From contig NZ_JBHULM010000011.1 in assembly GCF_042684485.1 (NCBI RefSeq), positions 434,001-498,000 of the forward strand: a stretch of 64,000 nt of DNA, written 5' to 3'. Position 1 is the stretch's first letter. Every line of letters begins with the position of its first letter. Below the pieces are notes generated by a model. It had not been told where the DNA came from, did no database searches, and saw only the letters and a list, made by a program, of their open reading frames with translations. The position numbers and the translations under genes were made by a program. The stretch comes from Oceanihabitans gracilariae (GTDB taxonomy: Bacteria; Bacteroidota; Bacteroidia; Flavobacteriales; Flavobacteriaceae). This document shows positions 17,397-26,492 of the stretch, one piece after another.

Positions 17397-18101
17397 ATGA
17401 CATTAAAAGACACTCTTGCAGCACAACGCATTTACCTATTACTAGGCGCTTTATTTATCACCTCACTAGTGGTTTCTAATTTAATTTTTCAGAAGTTTTT
17501 TTACTGGTATCCTTTTAATATTGAAATTTTTGGTGTGAAACTTTTTGAAATTTCTGTTGGTATTTTACCCTATCCTATTACTTTTTTAATAACCGATTTA
17601 ATAAGCGAGATTTATGGTAAAAAGCGTGCAAACCAAGTAGTAATTGCTGGTATTTTTGCATCGTTTTTTTCTATGCTAATTGTTTATGTTTCTAACATTG
17701 TTCCTGCTACAAGTTGGTCTCCTGTAGATGACAAACTATTTACAACTGTTTTCGGAAGCACAGCTATTGCTGTTTTTGCTAGCATGATGGCATATCTTTT
17801 TGCGCAATTTATAGACATACAAATTTACCATTTCTGGAAACGGTTAACCAAAGGAAAACATTTATGGTTGCGTAATAATTTTTCTACTTTTTTATCACAA
17901 TTTGTAGACACCTTTACCATTTTAATGTTACTGTGTTCATTTGGCATAATTGCTTGGGATAAATTTGCAGGATTACTACTAGCAGGATTTATTTTTAAAG
18001 TACTTATCGCTTTTTTTGATACGCCTTTTTTATATTTAGGTGTGTATCTTTTTAGAAAACGTTTTCAACTTAAAGTTAACGAAGAAATAGCTTTAGCTTA
18101 A
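17397..18101 (+). CDS. queuosine precursor transporter (QPTR/YhhQ family)
   Basis: A 234-residue integral membrane protein with about six hydrophobic helices. The ISVGILPYPITFLITDLISEIYG region (seen about 50-75) is characteristic of the YhhQ/vitamin-uptake-like family that imports preQ0/preQ1 or queuine for tRNA modification. No preQ1 riboswitch was recognisable in the 200-bp leader. It is transcribed away from the folK fusion, and no queuosine biosynthesis gene lies next to it, so a salvage role is inferred from family only. Confidence 0.9.
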   Translation: MTLKDTLAAQRIYLLLGALFITSLVVSNLIFQKFFYWYPFNIEIFGVKLFEISVGILPYPITFLITDLISEIYGKKRANQVVIAGIFASFFSMLIVYVSNIVPATSWSPVDDKLFTTVFGSTAIAVFASMMAYLFAQFIDIQIYHFWKRLTKGKHLWLRNNFSTFLSQFVDTFTILMLLCSFGIIAWDKFAGLLLAGFIFKVLIAFFDTPFLYLGVYLFRKRFQLKVNEEIALA

Positions 18102-18190
18102 ATGCTAAACTTTTACTAAAATCTAGCTTTACAAAATCTAAAACTAGTATTATTACGTAAATACTTACACAATCAAATCTGTATTTTTTT

Positions 18191-20887
18191 ATGAAAAAAG
18201 CTTTAAAAATTATTGGTATAACATTACTAATTATTGTGGCACTTTTAGTTGCCATTCCTTTTATGTTTAAATCACAAATCAAGGACATGGTAAAACAATT
18301 TATTAACGAAAACATGAATGCTAAAGTAGAATTTAGCGATGTAAGCTTGAGTCTTATAAGCAGTTTTCCGCAAGCACATGTTAGTGTAGACGATTTAGTA
18401 ATTACTAATTTTGAACCTTTTAAAGACGAGACTTTTGCTACAGTAAAGGCCATTACTTTTGACATGTCTGTAAAAGAGTTATTTAAAAAAGCATCTGAAG
18501 GACCTCTAGTTATAAACGCTATTAATGTAAATGAAGCCTTATTAACATTAAAAACCAACAAATTTGGCGATGTTAATTATGATATTGCTAAAAAAACAGA
18601 TGCTGATGCAGCACCTACAAACACTGATACCAATTCTAGTTTTAGTTTTGACATACAAGATTATGCTATAAATAATAGTGCATTTACCTATTTAGACGAA
18701 AAATCGAATATTACATTTTACATCACAGATTTAAACCACTCTGGTAAAGGAACCTTTTCTGGAACAGTTTCAGAGTTAGACACAAACACAGAAGCCAAAG
18801 TAAGTCTTAGTTTAGATAGCACACAATATCTAAACAACAACACCATAAAACTAGATGCCTTAATTGATCTAGATTTAGAAAACAGCAAATACACTTTTAA
18901 AGAAAACAAAGCCATCATTAACCAGCTACCTTTAACCTTTCAAGGTTTTGTACAAATGGTAGATGAAGGCCAAAACATAGATATTACATTTGAAAATCCG
19001 GGTTCTAATTTTAAAGATTTTTTAGCTGTTGTTCCTGAAGCATATTCTAAAAACATAGAAGATGTTACTACAACCGGAAACTTTAAAGTAAAAGGAACCA
19101 TTAAAGGGTTAAGTAGTGATACTACCATACCTCATCTAGATATTAACGTAACATCAAACAACGCATCTTTTAAATATCCAGACTTACCTAAAAGTGTAGA
19201 AAACATTGCAATAAATGCATCGCTAAAAAACGATGATGGTAATGTTGACAACACCTATTTAAACCTAGAAACTTTAAATTTTAAAATAGATCAAGATGTG
19301 TTTAAATCTTCTGCTACATTAAAAAACATAACCCAAAACATGTTGGTTAACGCTAATATTGATGGTGTTTTAAACTTAGCAAACATTACTCAAGCATATC
19401 CTGTAACACTAGATAAAGAGCTAAGTGGTATTTTAAAAGGAAAACTACACACTTCTTTTGATATGAATGCATTAGAAACCAACGCATACCAACGTATTAA
19501 AAATGATGGAAATGTAAGTATCACTGATTTTATTTTTTCAAGTGAAGATATTGTAAACCCTATTCAAATAAACAAGGCAGACATTACCTTTAATCCAGGA
19601 ACTGTTTCTTTAAATAGTTTTGATGCAAGAACAGGTACTAGCGACTTGAATGCTACTGGAAATATTGAAAATTTACTAGGTTTCTTATTAAGTGATGGTA
19701 ATTTAAAAGGAAATTTTAATGTAAAATCTAATACTTTTGCTGTAGATGATTTTATGGTTGCAGAAACCGAAACAGCTACAAACAACAAAACGACCTCTGC
19801 AGAAGAATCCCTTAAAATTCCTGCATTTTTAGACTGTACCATTCAAGCAGATGCAAAAACTGTTTTGTATGATAATTTAACCCTTAAAAATGTAAAAGGA
19901 AGTCTAAAAATAAAAGACGAACAAGCCACTTTACAAAACCTTAGTTCTAATCTTTTTGATGGAGAGATTACAGTGTCTGGTTTGGTAGACACCAAAGAGA
20001 AAACACCACTTTTTAATATGAATCTTGGTATCAATGATTTTGATATTTCAGAATCTTTTCAAGATTTACAATTACTTAAAAGCCTAGCTCCTATTGCAAA
20101 AATATTACAAGGAAAACTAAATACAACCATTAATCTTTCTGGAGCTTTAGACCAAAGTTTCTCACCAGATTTATCTACAGTTTCTGGTGATGCGCTTGCC
20201 GAATTATTAACTACTAATATTTCTTCAGAAACAGCTCCTTTATTAAGTAAATTAGATGGTGCTTTTAATTTTATAGATTTTGATAAACTAGATTTAAAAG
20301 ACTTAAAAACCAAATTAGATTTTAAAGACGGAAAAGTAAACGTAAAACCTTTTGATATTAAATACCAAGACATTAATATTACAGTAGATGGGTCACATGG
20401 TTTTGATAAAAGCATGGATTACAATGCAGTTTTACAAGTTCCTGCAAAATATTTAGGAAGTGAAATTAACCAACTAATAGGTAAAATAGATGATCCTGAT
20501 GTAAACAATATTACAATTCCGGTAACCGCAACCATTGGTGGTACTTTTACAGCACCAACAGTTAAAACAGACTTAACAAGTAGTGTTAGTAATTTAACAA
20601 AACAGCTAATTGAAATACAAAAAAATAAACTTTTAAATCAAGGCTCTCAAGAACTTCAAAACTTAATAGGTGATGCGCTTGGAGGCACTAAAAATGACTC
20701 TACAGAAACACAAACAAGCAATCCTATTAAAAATGTACTAGATGACATTACAGGAAATAACAGCAATAATAATAGTGATGAAACACCAACTAATAACACA
20801 ACCGTTGAAGAAGGTGTAAAAAACATTCTAGGAAACTTTTTAAATAACACAAAAAATAAAGAATCTGCTAAAGACTCTACAGAATAA
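18191..20887 (+). CDS. AsmA-family large periplasmic protein
   Basis: An 898-residue protein with one N-terminal membrane anchor (about 5-25) followed by a long periplasmic beta-rich region. The N-terminal 130 residues fit the AsmA domain (ISSFPQAHVSVDDL motif) and the C-terminal half fits the AsmA C region. The last 90 residues are low-complexity, rich in Asn, Thr, Ser and Asp. AsmA-like proteins such as TamB and YhdP form hydrophobic grooves thought to carry lipids between membranes; the role here is inferred. It stands alone with no TamA-like barrel adjacent. Confidence 0.9.
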   Translation: MKKALKIIGITLLIIVALLVAIPFMFKSQIKDMVKQFINENMNAKVEFSDVSLSLISSFPQAHVSVDDLVITNFEPFKDETFATVKAITFDMSVKELFKKASEGPLVINAINVNEALLTLKTNKFGDVNYDIAKKTDADAAPTNTDTNSSFSFDIQDYAINNSAFTYLDEKSNITFYITDLNHSGKGTFSGTVSELDTNTEAKVSLSLDSTQYLNNNTIKLDALIDLDLENSKYTFKENKAIINQLPLTFQGFVQMVDEGQNIDITFENPGSNFKDFLAVVPEAYSKNIEDVTTTGNFKVKGTIKGLSSDTTIPHLDINVTSNNASFKYPDLPKSVENIAINASLKNDDGNVDNTYLNLETLNFKIDQDVFKSSATLKNITQNMLVNANIDGVLNLANITQAYPVTLDKELSGILKGKLHTSFDMNALETNAYQRIKNDGNVSITDFIFSSEDIVNPIQINKADITFNPGTVSLNSFDARTGTSDLNATGNIENLLGFLLSDGNLKGNFNVKSNTFAVDDFMVAETETATNNKTTSAEESLKIPAFLDCTIQADAKTVLYDNLTLKNVKGSLKIKDEQATLQNLSSNLFDGEITVSGLVDTKEKTPLFNMNLGINDFDISESFQDLQLLKSLAPIAKILQGKLNTTINLSGALDQSFSPDLSTVSGDALAELLTTNISSETAPLLSKLDGAFNFIDFDKLDLKDLKTKLDFKDGKVNVKPFDIKYQDINITVDGSHGFDKSMDYNAVLQVPAKYLGSEINQLIGKIDDPDVNNITIPVTATIGGTFTAPTVKTDLTSSVSNLTKQLIEIQKNKLLNQGSQELQNLIGDALGGTKNDSTETQTSNPIKNVLDDITGNNSNNNSDETPTNNTTVEEGVKNILGNFLNNTKNKESAKDSTE

Positions 20888-21054
20888 TACACCTACAATT
20901 TGCACTTATAAAACATTAGCGAATAGCATTTGTATTACATATAAATAAAGACCAAAACAGCATCTAAAAACTACTTTTTACTTGAATTTTAGTTTTTTAT
21001 GCATTTTTTATCAAAAAAAAGTAAATAAATATTCTAAAATAAAAATAATTAATT

Positions 21055-21062
21055 TACTTTTG
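21055..21062 (+). promoter_or_regulatory. putative -7 promoter box of rpsU
   Basis: TACTTTTG fits TAnnTTTG and ends 22 bp before the rpsU ATG. The preceding region is an extremely AT-rich tract. Confidence 0.55.
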
Positions 21063-21084
21063 CATCCACAATTAAAGAATCATT

Positions 21085-21279
21085 ATGTTAAGAATAGAAA
21101 TAAAAGAAGGCGAAAATATAGAACGTGCTTTAAAACGTTACAAGCGTAAACACAGAAATGTGAAAGTTATGCAGAACTTAAGAGAAAACCAGTTTTTCAC
21201 TAAACCATCTGTAAAACGTAGACGTCAAGTACAAAAAGCATCTTACATTCAAGGTTTAAGAGACGCTGAAGATATTTAG
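21085..21279 (+). CDS. rpsU: 30S ribosomal protein S21
   Basis: A 64-residue, highly basic small-subunit protein that in Bacteroidota sits near the platform where the 3' end of 16S rRNA and the anti-Shine-Dalgarno lie. The RIEIKEGENIERALKRYKRK opening and the basic NQFFTKPSVKRRRQVQK segment are S21 signatures. It is monocistronic, with a -7 box just upstream and a strong terminator just downstream, consistent with high independent expression. Confidence 0.97.
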   Translation: MLRIEIKEGENIERALKRYKRKHRNVKVMQNLRENQFFTKPSVKRRRQVQKASYIQGLRDAEDI

Positions 21280-21300
21280 TAGTTACTTCTTTATACATAT

Positions 21301-21338
21301 AAAAAAAAACACGCTTTTCAATAAAAGCGTGTTTTTTT
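21301..21338. terminator. bidirectional terminator between rpsU and the DUF2797 gene
   Basis: The perfect arms ACACGCTTTT (21309-21318) and AAAAGCGTGT (21323-21332) have a CAAT loop, with an A run to the left and a T run to the right. Confidence 0.92.
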
Positions 21339-21358
21339 GTTGGTTTATTTTTTCCGAT

Positions 21359-22153
21359 TTAATCTACTCCTATTTCTACAACCAAACCTTCGTTTGATCT
21401 TATATTAAAAACGGTTTGGTCTTCAAAAATCAGGTATTGTCCCTTTATACCAACTAGCTTTCCAGAATAAGTTCCTTCTTTTTTAATATTTAAACTCTTA
21501 GGTTTTAAAGGATATTGCAGTACAGGAAACTCCATATTCGTTTCGGTATTATTTGCAATATAATAGTCTTTTGCTTCGTCAGGAATAAAACCTTTTAATC
21601 GCTCTCGCCACTCTACCAAGTTTTCATCTACCAAATCATTTTTTAACATGGTTCGCCAATTGGTTTTATCTGCAACATAATCTTTTAATGCAACTTCGGT
21701 AATTCCTGCCAAATATCTATTTGGTACTTCTACAATTTCAATAGCTTCATGCGCACCTTGATCTATCCAACGTGTTGGCACTTGACTTTTTCTGGTAACA
21801 CCAACCTTTACATTACTTGAATTTGCTAAATATACAATGTGTGGTTGCAATTGTACTTTCTTTTCATAAGCCAAATCTCTATCTTCTTTATCTAAATGTG
21901 CAGTACTCAATTCTGGACGCATAATCCAATCTGCTGCTTGCGGAATATCAAAAAAACAGCTCTTACAAAATCCTTGTCTGTAAATCACTTTATTTAAACC
22001 ACAGTTTAAACATTGATACTTTACAAATTTCAAATGTATGTTTTTGCCTATCAACTGGTTCATGTTTAAAAAATCATTTTCAAACACCAAATAATATTGA
22101 ATAGGCTTAGCAAATTCGGTTTCCATTTTTGTTAAAACACCTTGGTAGTACAT
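21359..22153 (-). CDS. DUF2797 family protein with four-Cys zinc-binding motif
   Basis: A 264-residue soluble protein. Two CxxC pairs near residues 49-69 (QCLNCG and FCKSCF) predict a zinc ribbon. The central VYLANSSNVKVGVTRKSQVPTRWIDQGA region (segments seen at about 107-135) looks GIY-YIG-like in spacing, as in other DUF2797 members. The C-terminus includes a small beta domain ending in EIGVD. No function is established for this family. The gene is convergent with rpsU and divergent from the GH3 gene. Confidence 0.85.
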   Translation of the reverse strand: MYYQGVLTKMETEFAKPIQYYLVFENDFLNMNQLIGKNIHLKFVKYQCLNCGLNKVIYRQGFCKSCFFDIPQAADWIMRPELSTAHLDKEDRDLAYEKKVQLQPHIVYLANSSNVKVGVTRKSQVPTRWIDQGAHEAIEIVEVPNRYLAGITEVALKDYVADKTNWRTMLKNDLVDENLVEWRERLKGFIPDEAKDYYIANNTETNMEFPVLQYPLKPKSLNIKKEGTYSGKLVGIKGQYLIFEDQTVFNIRSNEGLVVEIGVD

Positions 22154-22290
22154 AAAAAAAAAGTCTTATTTTTATCATTGAAGATACTTAGTAAAAACGG
22201 CCTCATTTTGGGTGCATTTCTTCCTGAAATTTTCAGCAATTAATCGCCTTTTTACAAGTAAATCTAATTAAGAATAAAGATAGTATAAAT

Positions 22291-23805
22291 ATGCCAATTC
22301 CTATAGTCAATTCTATTGCTTCGTGGTTTTTAAAAAAACGTTTTCACCAAATTGATTTATTTTTAAAATATCCAAATGAAGTACAAACAGAGTTATTACT
22401 AGAACTTATAGAAACCGCAAGAGACACTGAAGTTGGTAAGAAATATGATTTTTCTTCTATTAAAAATTATAGGCAATTTGCAGAACGCGTACCTATTTCA
22501 TGTTACGAAGATTTACAACCTAGCATTGAGCGCTCTAGAAAAGGTGAAAATAATATTTTCTGGCCAACACCTATTAAATGGTTTGCAAAATCTAGCGGAA
22601 CTACCAATGCAAAGAGCAAATTTATTCCTGTAAGCACAGACTCTTTAGAAGACTGTCACTATGCTGCAAGTAAAGATTTACTGTGCATGTATTTAAACAA
22701 CAATGAAAACTCACAACTCTTTACTGGTAAAAGTTTACGCCTTGGCGGAAGCAAAGAACTATACAAAGAAAACGGAACTGTTTTTGGTGATTTAAGTGCT
22801 ATTTTAATTGACAATATGCCTTTTTGGGCAGAATTTAGCAGTACACCTAGTAGCAAGGTTTCTCTTATGAGCGATTGGGAACACAAAATGCAGGCCATTG
22901 TAGACGAGACCATTAATGAAAACGTTACAAGTCTTGCAGGTGTACCTTCCTGGATGCTAGTTTTACTAAATAATGTTTTAGAAACTACAGGTAAAAACAA
23001 TCTACACGAAGTATGGCCTAATTTAGAAGTCTATTTTCATGGAGGCGTAAGTTTTACTCCATACCAAGAACAGTACAAAAACATACTACCTAATAGCGAT
23101 TTTAGATATTATGAAATTTATAATGCTTCGGAAGGCTTTTTTGCTATTCAAGACCGAAACAATTCTAGCGAATTACTCTTAATGCTAGATTACGGAATTT
23201 TCTATGAGTTTATTCCAATGGATACTTACGGAAGTACCGAACAAAAAATTATTCCGCTTTCAGAAGTAGAACTAAACAAAAACTACGCTGTTATTATAAC
23301 TACAAACGCAGGTTTATGGCGTTACAAAATTGGGGATACAGTTCGATTTACCTCTATAAAACCATACAGAATAAAAGTTTCTGGCAGAACCAAACACCAC
23401 ATAAATGCCTTTGGAGAAGAACTAATTATTGAAAATGCAGAAAATGCGCTAAAAGAAGTATGTATTAAAACAGCTTCAGAAATTGTAGATTATACCGCTG
23501 CTCCTATTTTTATGAAAGAAAAAGAAAAAGGAGCGCATGAATGGTTGATAGAATTTAAAACACCTCCTAAAAACCTAAACACATTTAGCGAGCTGTTTGA
23601 CAACGCGTTAAAAAAATTAAATTCAGATTACGAAGCAAAGCGTTTTAACAACATAACACTCAACAAACCAACGGTTCATATAGCAAGAGAAAAACTATTT
23701 TATGATTGGCTGAAACAAAACAATAAACTTGGCGGACAACATAAAATACCAAGACTATCAAACTCTAGAGATTATATTGAAGAATTGATGAAACTGAATG
23801 GATAG
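22291..23805 (+). CDS. GH3 auxin-responsive promoter family acyl-acid-amido synthetase-like protein
   Basis: A 504-residue member of the ANL adenylating superfamily, GH3 branch. The phosphate-binding motif is visible as AKSSGTTNAKSKFIPVS near 108-124, and the adenylate motif region as YNASEGFFAIQ. In plants GH3 enzymes adenylate acyl acids such as indole acetate and join them to amino acids; the bacterial substrate is unknown. Length is typical of bacterial members. It has no metabolic partner nearby and ends against a shared terminator facing the CarH-like regulator. Confidence 0.92.
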   Translation: MPIPIVNSIASWFLKKRFHQIDLFLKYPNEVQTELLLELIETARDTEVGKKYDFSSIKNYRQFAERVPISCYEDLQPSIERSRKGENNIFWPTPIKWFAKSSGTTNAKSKFIPVSTDSLEDCHYAASKDLLCMYLNNNENSQLFTGKSLRLGGSKELYKENGTVFGDLSAILIDNMPFWAEFSSTPSSKVSLMSDWEHKMQAIVDETINENVTSLAGVPSWMLVLLNNVLETTGKNNLHEVWPNLEVYFHGGVSFTPYQEQYKNILPNSDFRYYEIYNASEGFFAIQDRNNSSELLLMLDYGIFYEFIPMDTYGSTEQKIIPLSEVELNKNYAVIITTNAGLWRYKIGDTVRFTSIKPYRIKVSGRTKHHINAFGEELIIENAENALKEVCIKTASEIVDYTAAPIFMKEKEKGAHEWLIEFKTPPKNLNTFSELFDNALKKLNSDYEAKRFNNITLNKPTVHIAREKLFYDWLKQNNKLGGQHKIPRLSNSRDYIEELMKLNG

Positions 23806-23937
23806 CTACTTTTTTAACAATAGCTTATTACAACGAGTATAACTAATGCTTCATCTAAAAACACATTAACATTTATTAAATAGCACTACCTTAGTACTGC
23901 TATTAGTCGATAATTACATAAATTAATTATCGTAACA

Positions 23938-23970
23938 AAAAAGACCAAGCATTTTGCTTGGTCTTTTTAT
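23938..23970. terminator. bidirectional terminator between GH3 and CarH-like regulator genes
   Basis: The perfect arms AAGACCAAGCA (23941-23951) and TGCTTGGTCTT (23955-23965) with a TTT loop lie between two converging genes, with A and T runs on the two sides. Confidence 0.92.
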
Positions 23971-23974
23971 TTGT

Positions 23975-24841
23975 TTATTTTTTTAAATAGCCTATTAAAT
24001 CCTTTGGATGCGACAAATAAATAAGCCTACTATTATCTTCTACTTTTTCTAACCCAATAGGATTTCCAGCATACAGAAGCGGTACATCTGCCTGATTTAA
24101 AATAGTTTCTATAGTAGCGTTTATAGTATCTTCGGTTGGTGTAACAAACATAGTCAACAAGCACTCTGGCTTAACATCTTCAACTACCTGTTTAATATTT
24201 TCAACAGGCACATTTTGCCCTAAATAATATACTTTCCAGCCCATTTCTCTAGCTATATAATACGCAAGAAGCAAACCTATTTCATGATGTTCTTGTTCTA
24301 CTAAAAACATTAGAATACTAGGACTGTCTCTATGAGGATAAGGGAGTAAATCTATAGAAGCAAACATTTTTTTCTTAATTAAATTAGAAATAAAATGCTC
24401 TTGAGCAGGCATCACTTTATTCATTCCCCATAACACACCTACCTTATTTAAAAAAGGGTACACCAATTCGGTAACTGTAGCTAAAAGTCCGTTTTTAACT
24501 ATATGTGTTCTAAGTAATTCATTAAACTTCTCTTCATCCATATCTAGCATGCTAATAACCATTGCGCTAATCTCATCTTCATAATTACCTTCTTCTAAGC
24601 TGTCAGAAATGATTTTATAAATTTCATCATCAGACATCTTATCTATTTTAGAAATCCTGTAACCATTTCTAGTTAAAACACTTATGTTCAATAATTTTTT
24701 TAATTGCTGATCTGAATAATACCTAATATTTGTATCAGTTCGTTCTGGATCTAAAAAATTATATCTAGTCTCCCACTTACGTAAAGTATGCGCCTTAATA
24801 CCTGTTAAAGTAACTATTTGGGCCATTGTGTATTTGCTCAT
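23975..24841 (-). CDS. MerR-type regulator with cobalamin-binding domain (CarH/LitR-like)
   Basis: A 288-residue transcription factor: an N-terminal MerR winged helix (1-70), a helical bundle (about 80-165) and a Rossmann cobalamin-binding domain (170-288). The B12 hallmarks are E184-x-H186-x-x-G189, where H186 is the expected lower ligand, and the photoreceptor motif W138-x9-E148-H149. In CarH, adenosylcobalamin makes a tetramer that represses carotenoid genes in the dark, and light breaks the Co-C bond. The residue after the motif Trp, a His (H132) in Thermus CarH, is Gly139 here, so the lit-state chemistry may differ. It is divergent from the FAS1-crt cluster, which is the likely target. 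Confidence 0.93.
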   Translation of the reverse strand: MSKYTMAQIVTLTGIKAHTLRKWETRYNFLDPERTDTNIRYYSDQQLKKLLNISVLTRNGYRISKIDKMSDDEIYKIISDSLEEGNYEDEISAMVISMLDMDEEKFNELLRTHIVKNGLLATVTELVYPFLNKVGVLWGMNKVMPAQEHFISNLIKKKMFASIDLLPYPHRDSPSILMFLVEQEHHEIGLLLAYYIAREMGWKVYYLGQNVPVENIKQVVEDVKPECLLTMFVTPTEDTINATIETILNQADVPLLYAGNPIGLEKVEDNSRLIYLSHPKDLIGYLKK

Positions 24842-24967
24842 GTCTAATAATTTACTTCACAAAGTTAAACAAAAATATCAAGAATTCTAAATATTTCAAA
24901 AAACGTTTTGTCTAACTTTTTCAATAATTTGATTGACAAATTAAAATATTTTCATATATTTGTCTAA
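24842..24967. promoter_or_regulatory. candidate CarH operator: repeated TGTCTAA motifs
   Basis: Copies of TGTCTAA occur at 24841-24847, 24909-24915 and 24961-24967, with the inverted form TAGACA at 24984-24989 and a partial inverted site TTGACAAA at 24933-24940. The first touches the regulator's own start codon and the third overlaps the -7 box of the FAS1 gene, so one protein could control both directions. The site is inferred from repetition and position. Confidence 0.6.
24933..24962 (+). promoter_or_regulatory. promoter of the FAS1 gene (and probably the crt cluster)
   Basis: TTG (24933-24935), 19 bp, then TATATTTG (24955-24962) matches the Bacteroidota TTG-N19-TAnnTTTG promoter closely, about 30 bp before the ATG. 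The TTGTCTAA motif begins inside its -7 box. Confidence 0.7.
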
Positions 24968-24992
24968 ACTTTAAACATTTAAACTAGACATT

Positions 24993-26411
24993 ATGAAAAC
25001 GAAATTCTTTTTTATCGCACTTTTTAGTCTATCATTATTAACAGTTTCATGTAGTAATGATGACGATAGCTCAAACAACAACACAACTCCAGAACCTAAT
25101 ATTGTAGAATTAGCTGTAGCTAATCCAGATTTAAGTTCTTTGGTAGCTGCACTAACTAGAGCTGACGGAAACTTAACAACTGTTTTAAGTGGTAATGGAC
25201 CATTTACAGTTTTAGCACCAACAAATGATGCCTTTGCAGCTTTCTTAACTGCTAACGGGTTTGCTTCTTTAGAAGCTGTACCAACAGATGTATTATCACA
25301 AATACTTTTAAACCATGTAATTATGGCTGATGTATCATCAAGTGACTTAATTGGTATGGGATCTGGATATACTTCAGGAAGCGCAAGTGGACCTGATGGC
25401 TTAAATGTTAGCATATACTTTGATGCAACTAGCAGTGTAACTTTTAACAATGCAGGAACAGTTAGTACTGCAGATATAGATGCTTCAAACGGAACCATTC
25501 ATATTATTGATGGAGTTTTAGCATTACCAACCATAGTAGATCACGCAGTAGCAAATTCAAACTTTTCTAATTTAGTAGCTGCTTTAGGTGCTGCTGATGG
25601 AGATTTAGTAAATGTATTAAGTGGTGACGGACCATTTACAGTTTTAGCACCAGATGATAACGCATTTAGCACTTTTTTAAATGGAGCAGCATTAGGTGAT
25701 GTAGATACAGCAGTACTTTCACAAATATTATTAAACCACGTTATTATTGGTTCTACAGTAACCTCATCTGCTTTAGTAGATGCAGGAGCAGGATACACAA
25801 ACACAGGTGCATCTGGACCAGGAGGAAATGCAATGAGTTTATATTACAACACATCTAGTGATGTTGTATTTAATGGAGTATCTACAGTTACACAAGCTGA
25901 TGTAGTTGGTACTAATGGTATTATTCATGCTGTAAATACTGTAATAGATATTCCAACAGTAGTAACCTTTGCTGCAGCAGACCCAACATTCTCTACTTTA
26001 GTACAAGCATTAACAACATTAACACCTGCTACAGATTTTGTTTCTATCTTATCTAGAACAGAAACTGGTAATGCAGATATGTTAGACCCAAGCTTTACAG
26101 TATTTGCTCCAACAAATGATGCTTTTGCAGCTTTAGCAGCAATTCCAGATGAAGCGCCTTTAACTCAAATATTATTACACCATGTTATAAAAGAAGCAAA
26201 CATAACTTCAAGCATGCTTAACAATCCTGGTGATACTACAGCAGCAACTATTGAAGGAGATAATATTACCATTACACTGCCTGGAACAGGTGATAATATT
26301 GCAGATGTAACTGATGGATCTGGAGCTACAGACATTGGTATTATAGCTGTAGATGTACAAGCAGGAAATGGCGTGATACACGTAATTAACAAAGTAATGA
26401 TTAATAACTAA
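24993..26411 (+). CDS. lipoprotein with three fasciclin (FAS1) domains
   Basis: A 472-residue exported protein. The signal peptide ends in a lipobox TVSC with Cys20, followed by an acidic Asn/Asp linker. Three FAS1 domains follow at about 38-175, 180-312 and 316-471; each shows the H1 motif (GPFTVLAPTNDAFAAF in domain 1, GPFTVLAPDDNAF in domain 2, FTVFAPTNDAFAAL in domain 3) and an H2 strand such as NGTIHIIDGVL. FAS1 domains mediate adhesion or bind small hydrophobic molecules, including carotenoids in some eukaryotic proteins. It lies between the CarH-like regulator and crtI, so it is probably light-induced; whether it handles carotenoids is an inference. Confidence 0.93.
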   Translation: MKTKFFFIALFSLSLLTVSCSNDDDSSNNNTTPEPNIVELAVANPDLSSLVAALTRADGNLTTVLSGNGPFTVLAPTNDAFAAFLTANGFASLEAVPTDVLSQILLNHVIMADVSSSDLIGMGSGYTSGSASGPDGLNVSIYFDATSSVTFNNAGTVSTADIDASNGTIHIIDGVLALPTIVDHAVANSNFSNLVAALGAADGDLVNVLSGDGPFTVLAPDDNAFSTFLNGAALGDVDTAVLSQILLNHVIIGSTVTSSALVDAGAGYTNTGASGPGGNAMSLYYNTSSDVVFNGVSTVTQADVVGTNGIIHAVNTVIDIPTVVTFAAADPTFSTLVQALTTLTPATDFVSILSRTETGNADMLDPSFTVFAPTNDAFAALAAIPDEAPLTQILLHHVIKEANITSSMLNNPGDTTAATIEGDNITITLPGTGDNIADVTDGSGATDIGIIAVDVQAGNGVIHVINKVMINN

Positions 26412-26441
26412 TAGTCAGAAAAACCCTAGTATCTAACTGAT

Positions 26442-26478
26442 AAATAGACCGATAACTCTTTTTGTTGTCGGTTTATTT
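26442..26478 (+). terminator. imperfect hairpin between the FAS1 gene and crtI
   Basis: AAATAGACCGATAAC (26442-26456) pairs with GTTGTCGGTTTATTT (26464-26478), with G-U wobbles and a T-rich loop. It lacks a clean T run, so I read it as a leaky terminator or processing site that would set crt expression below that of the FAS1 gene. Confidence 0.5.
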
Positions 26479-26492
26479 AATTAAATTATACC

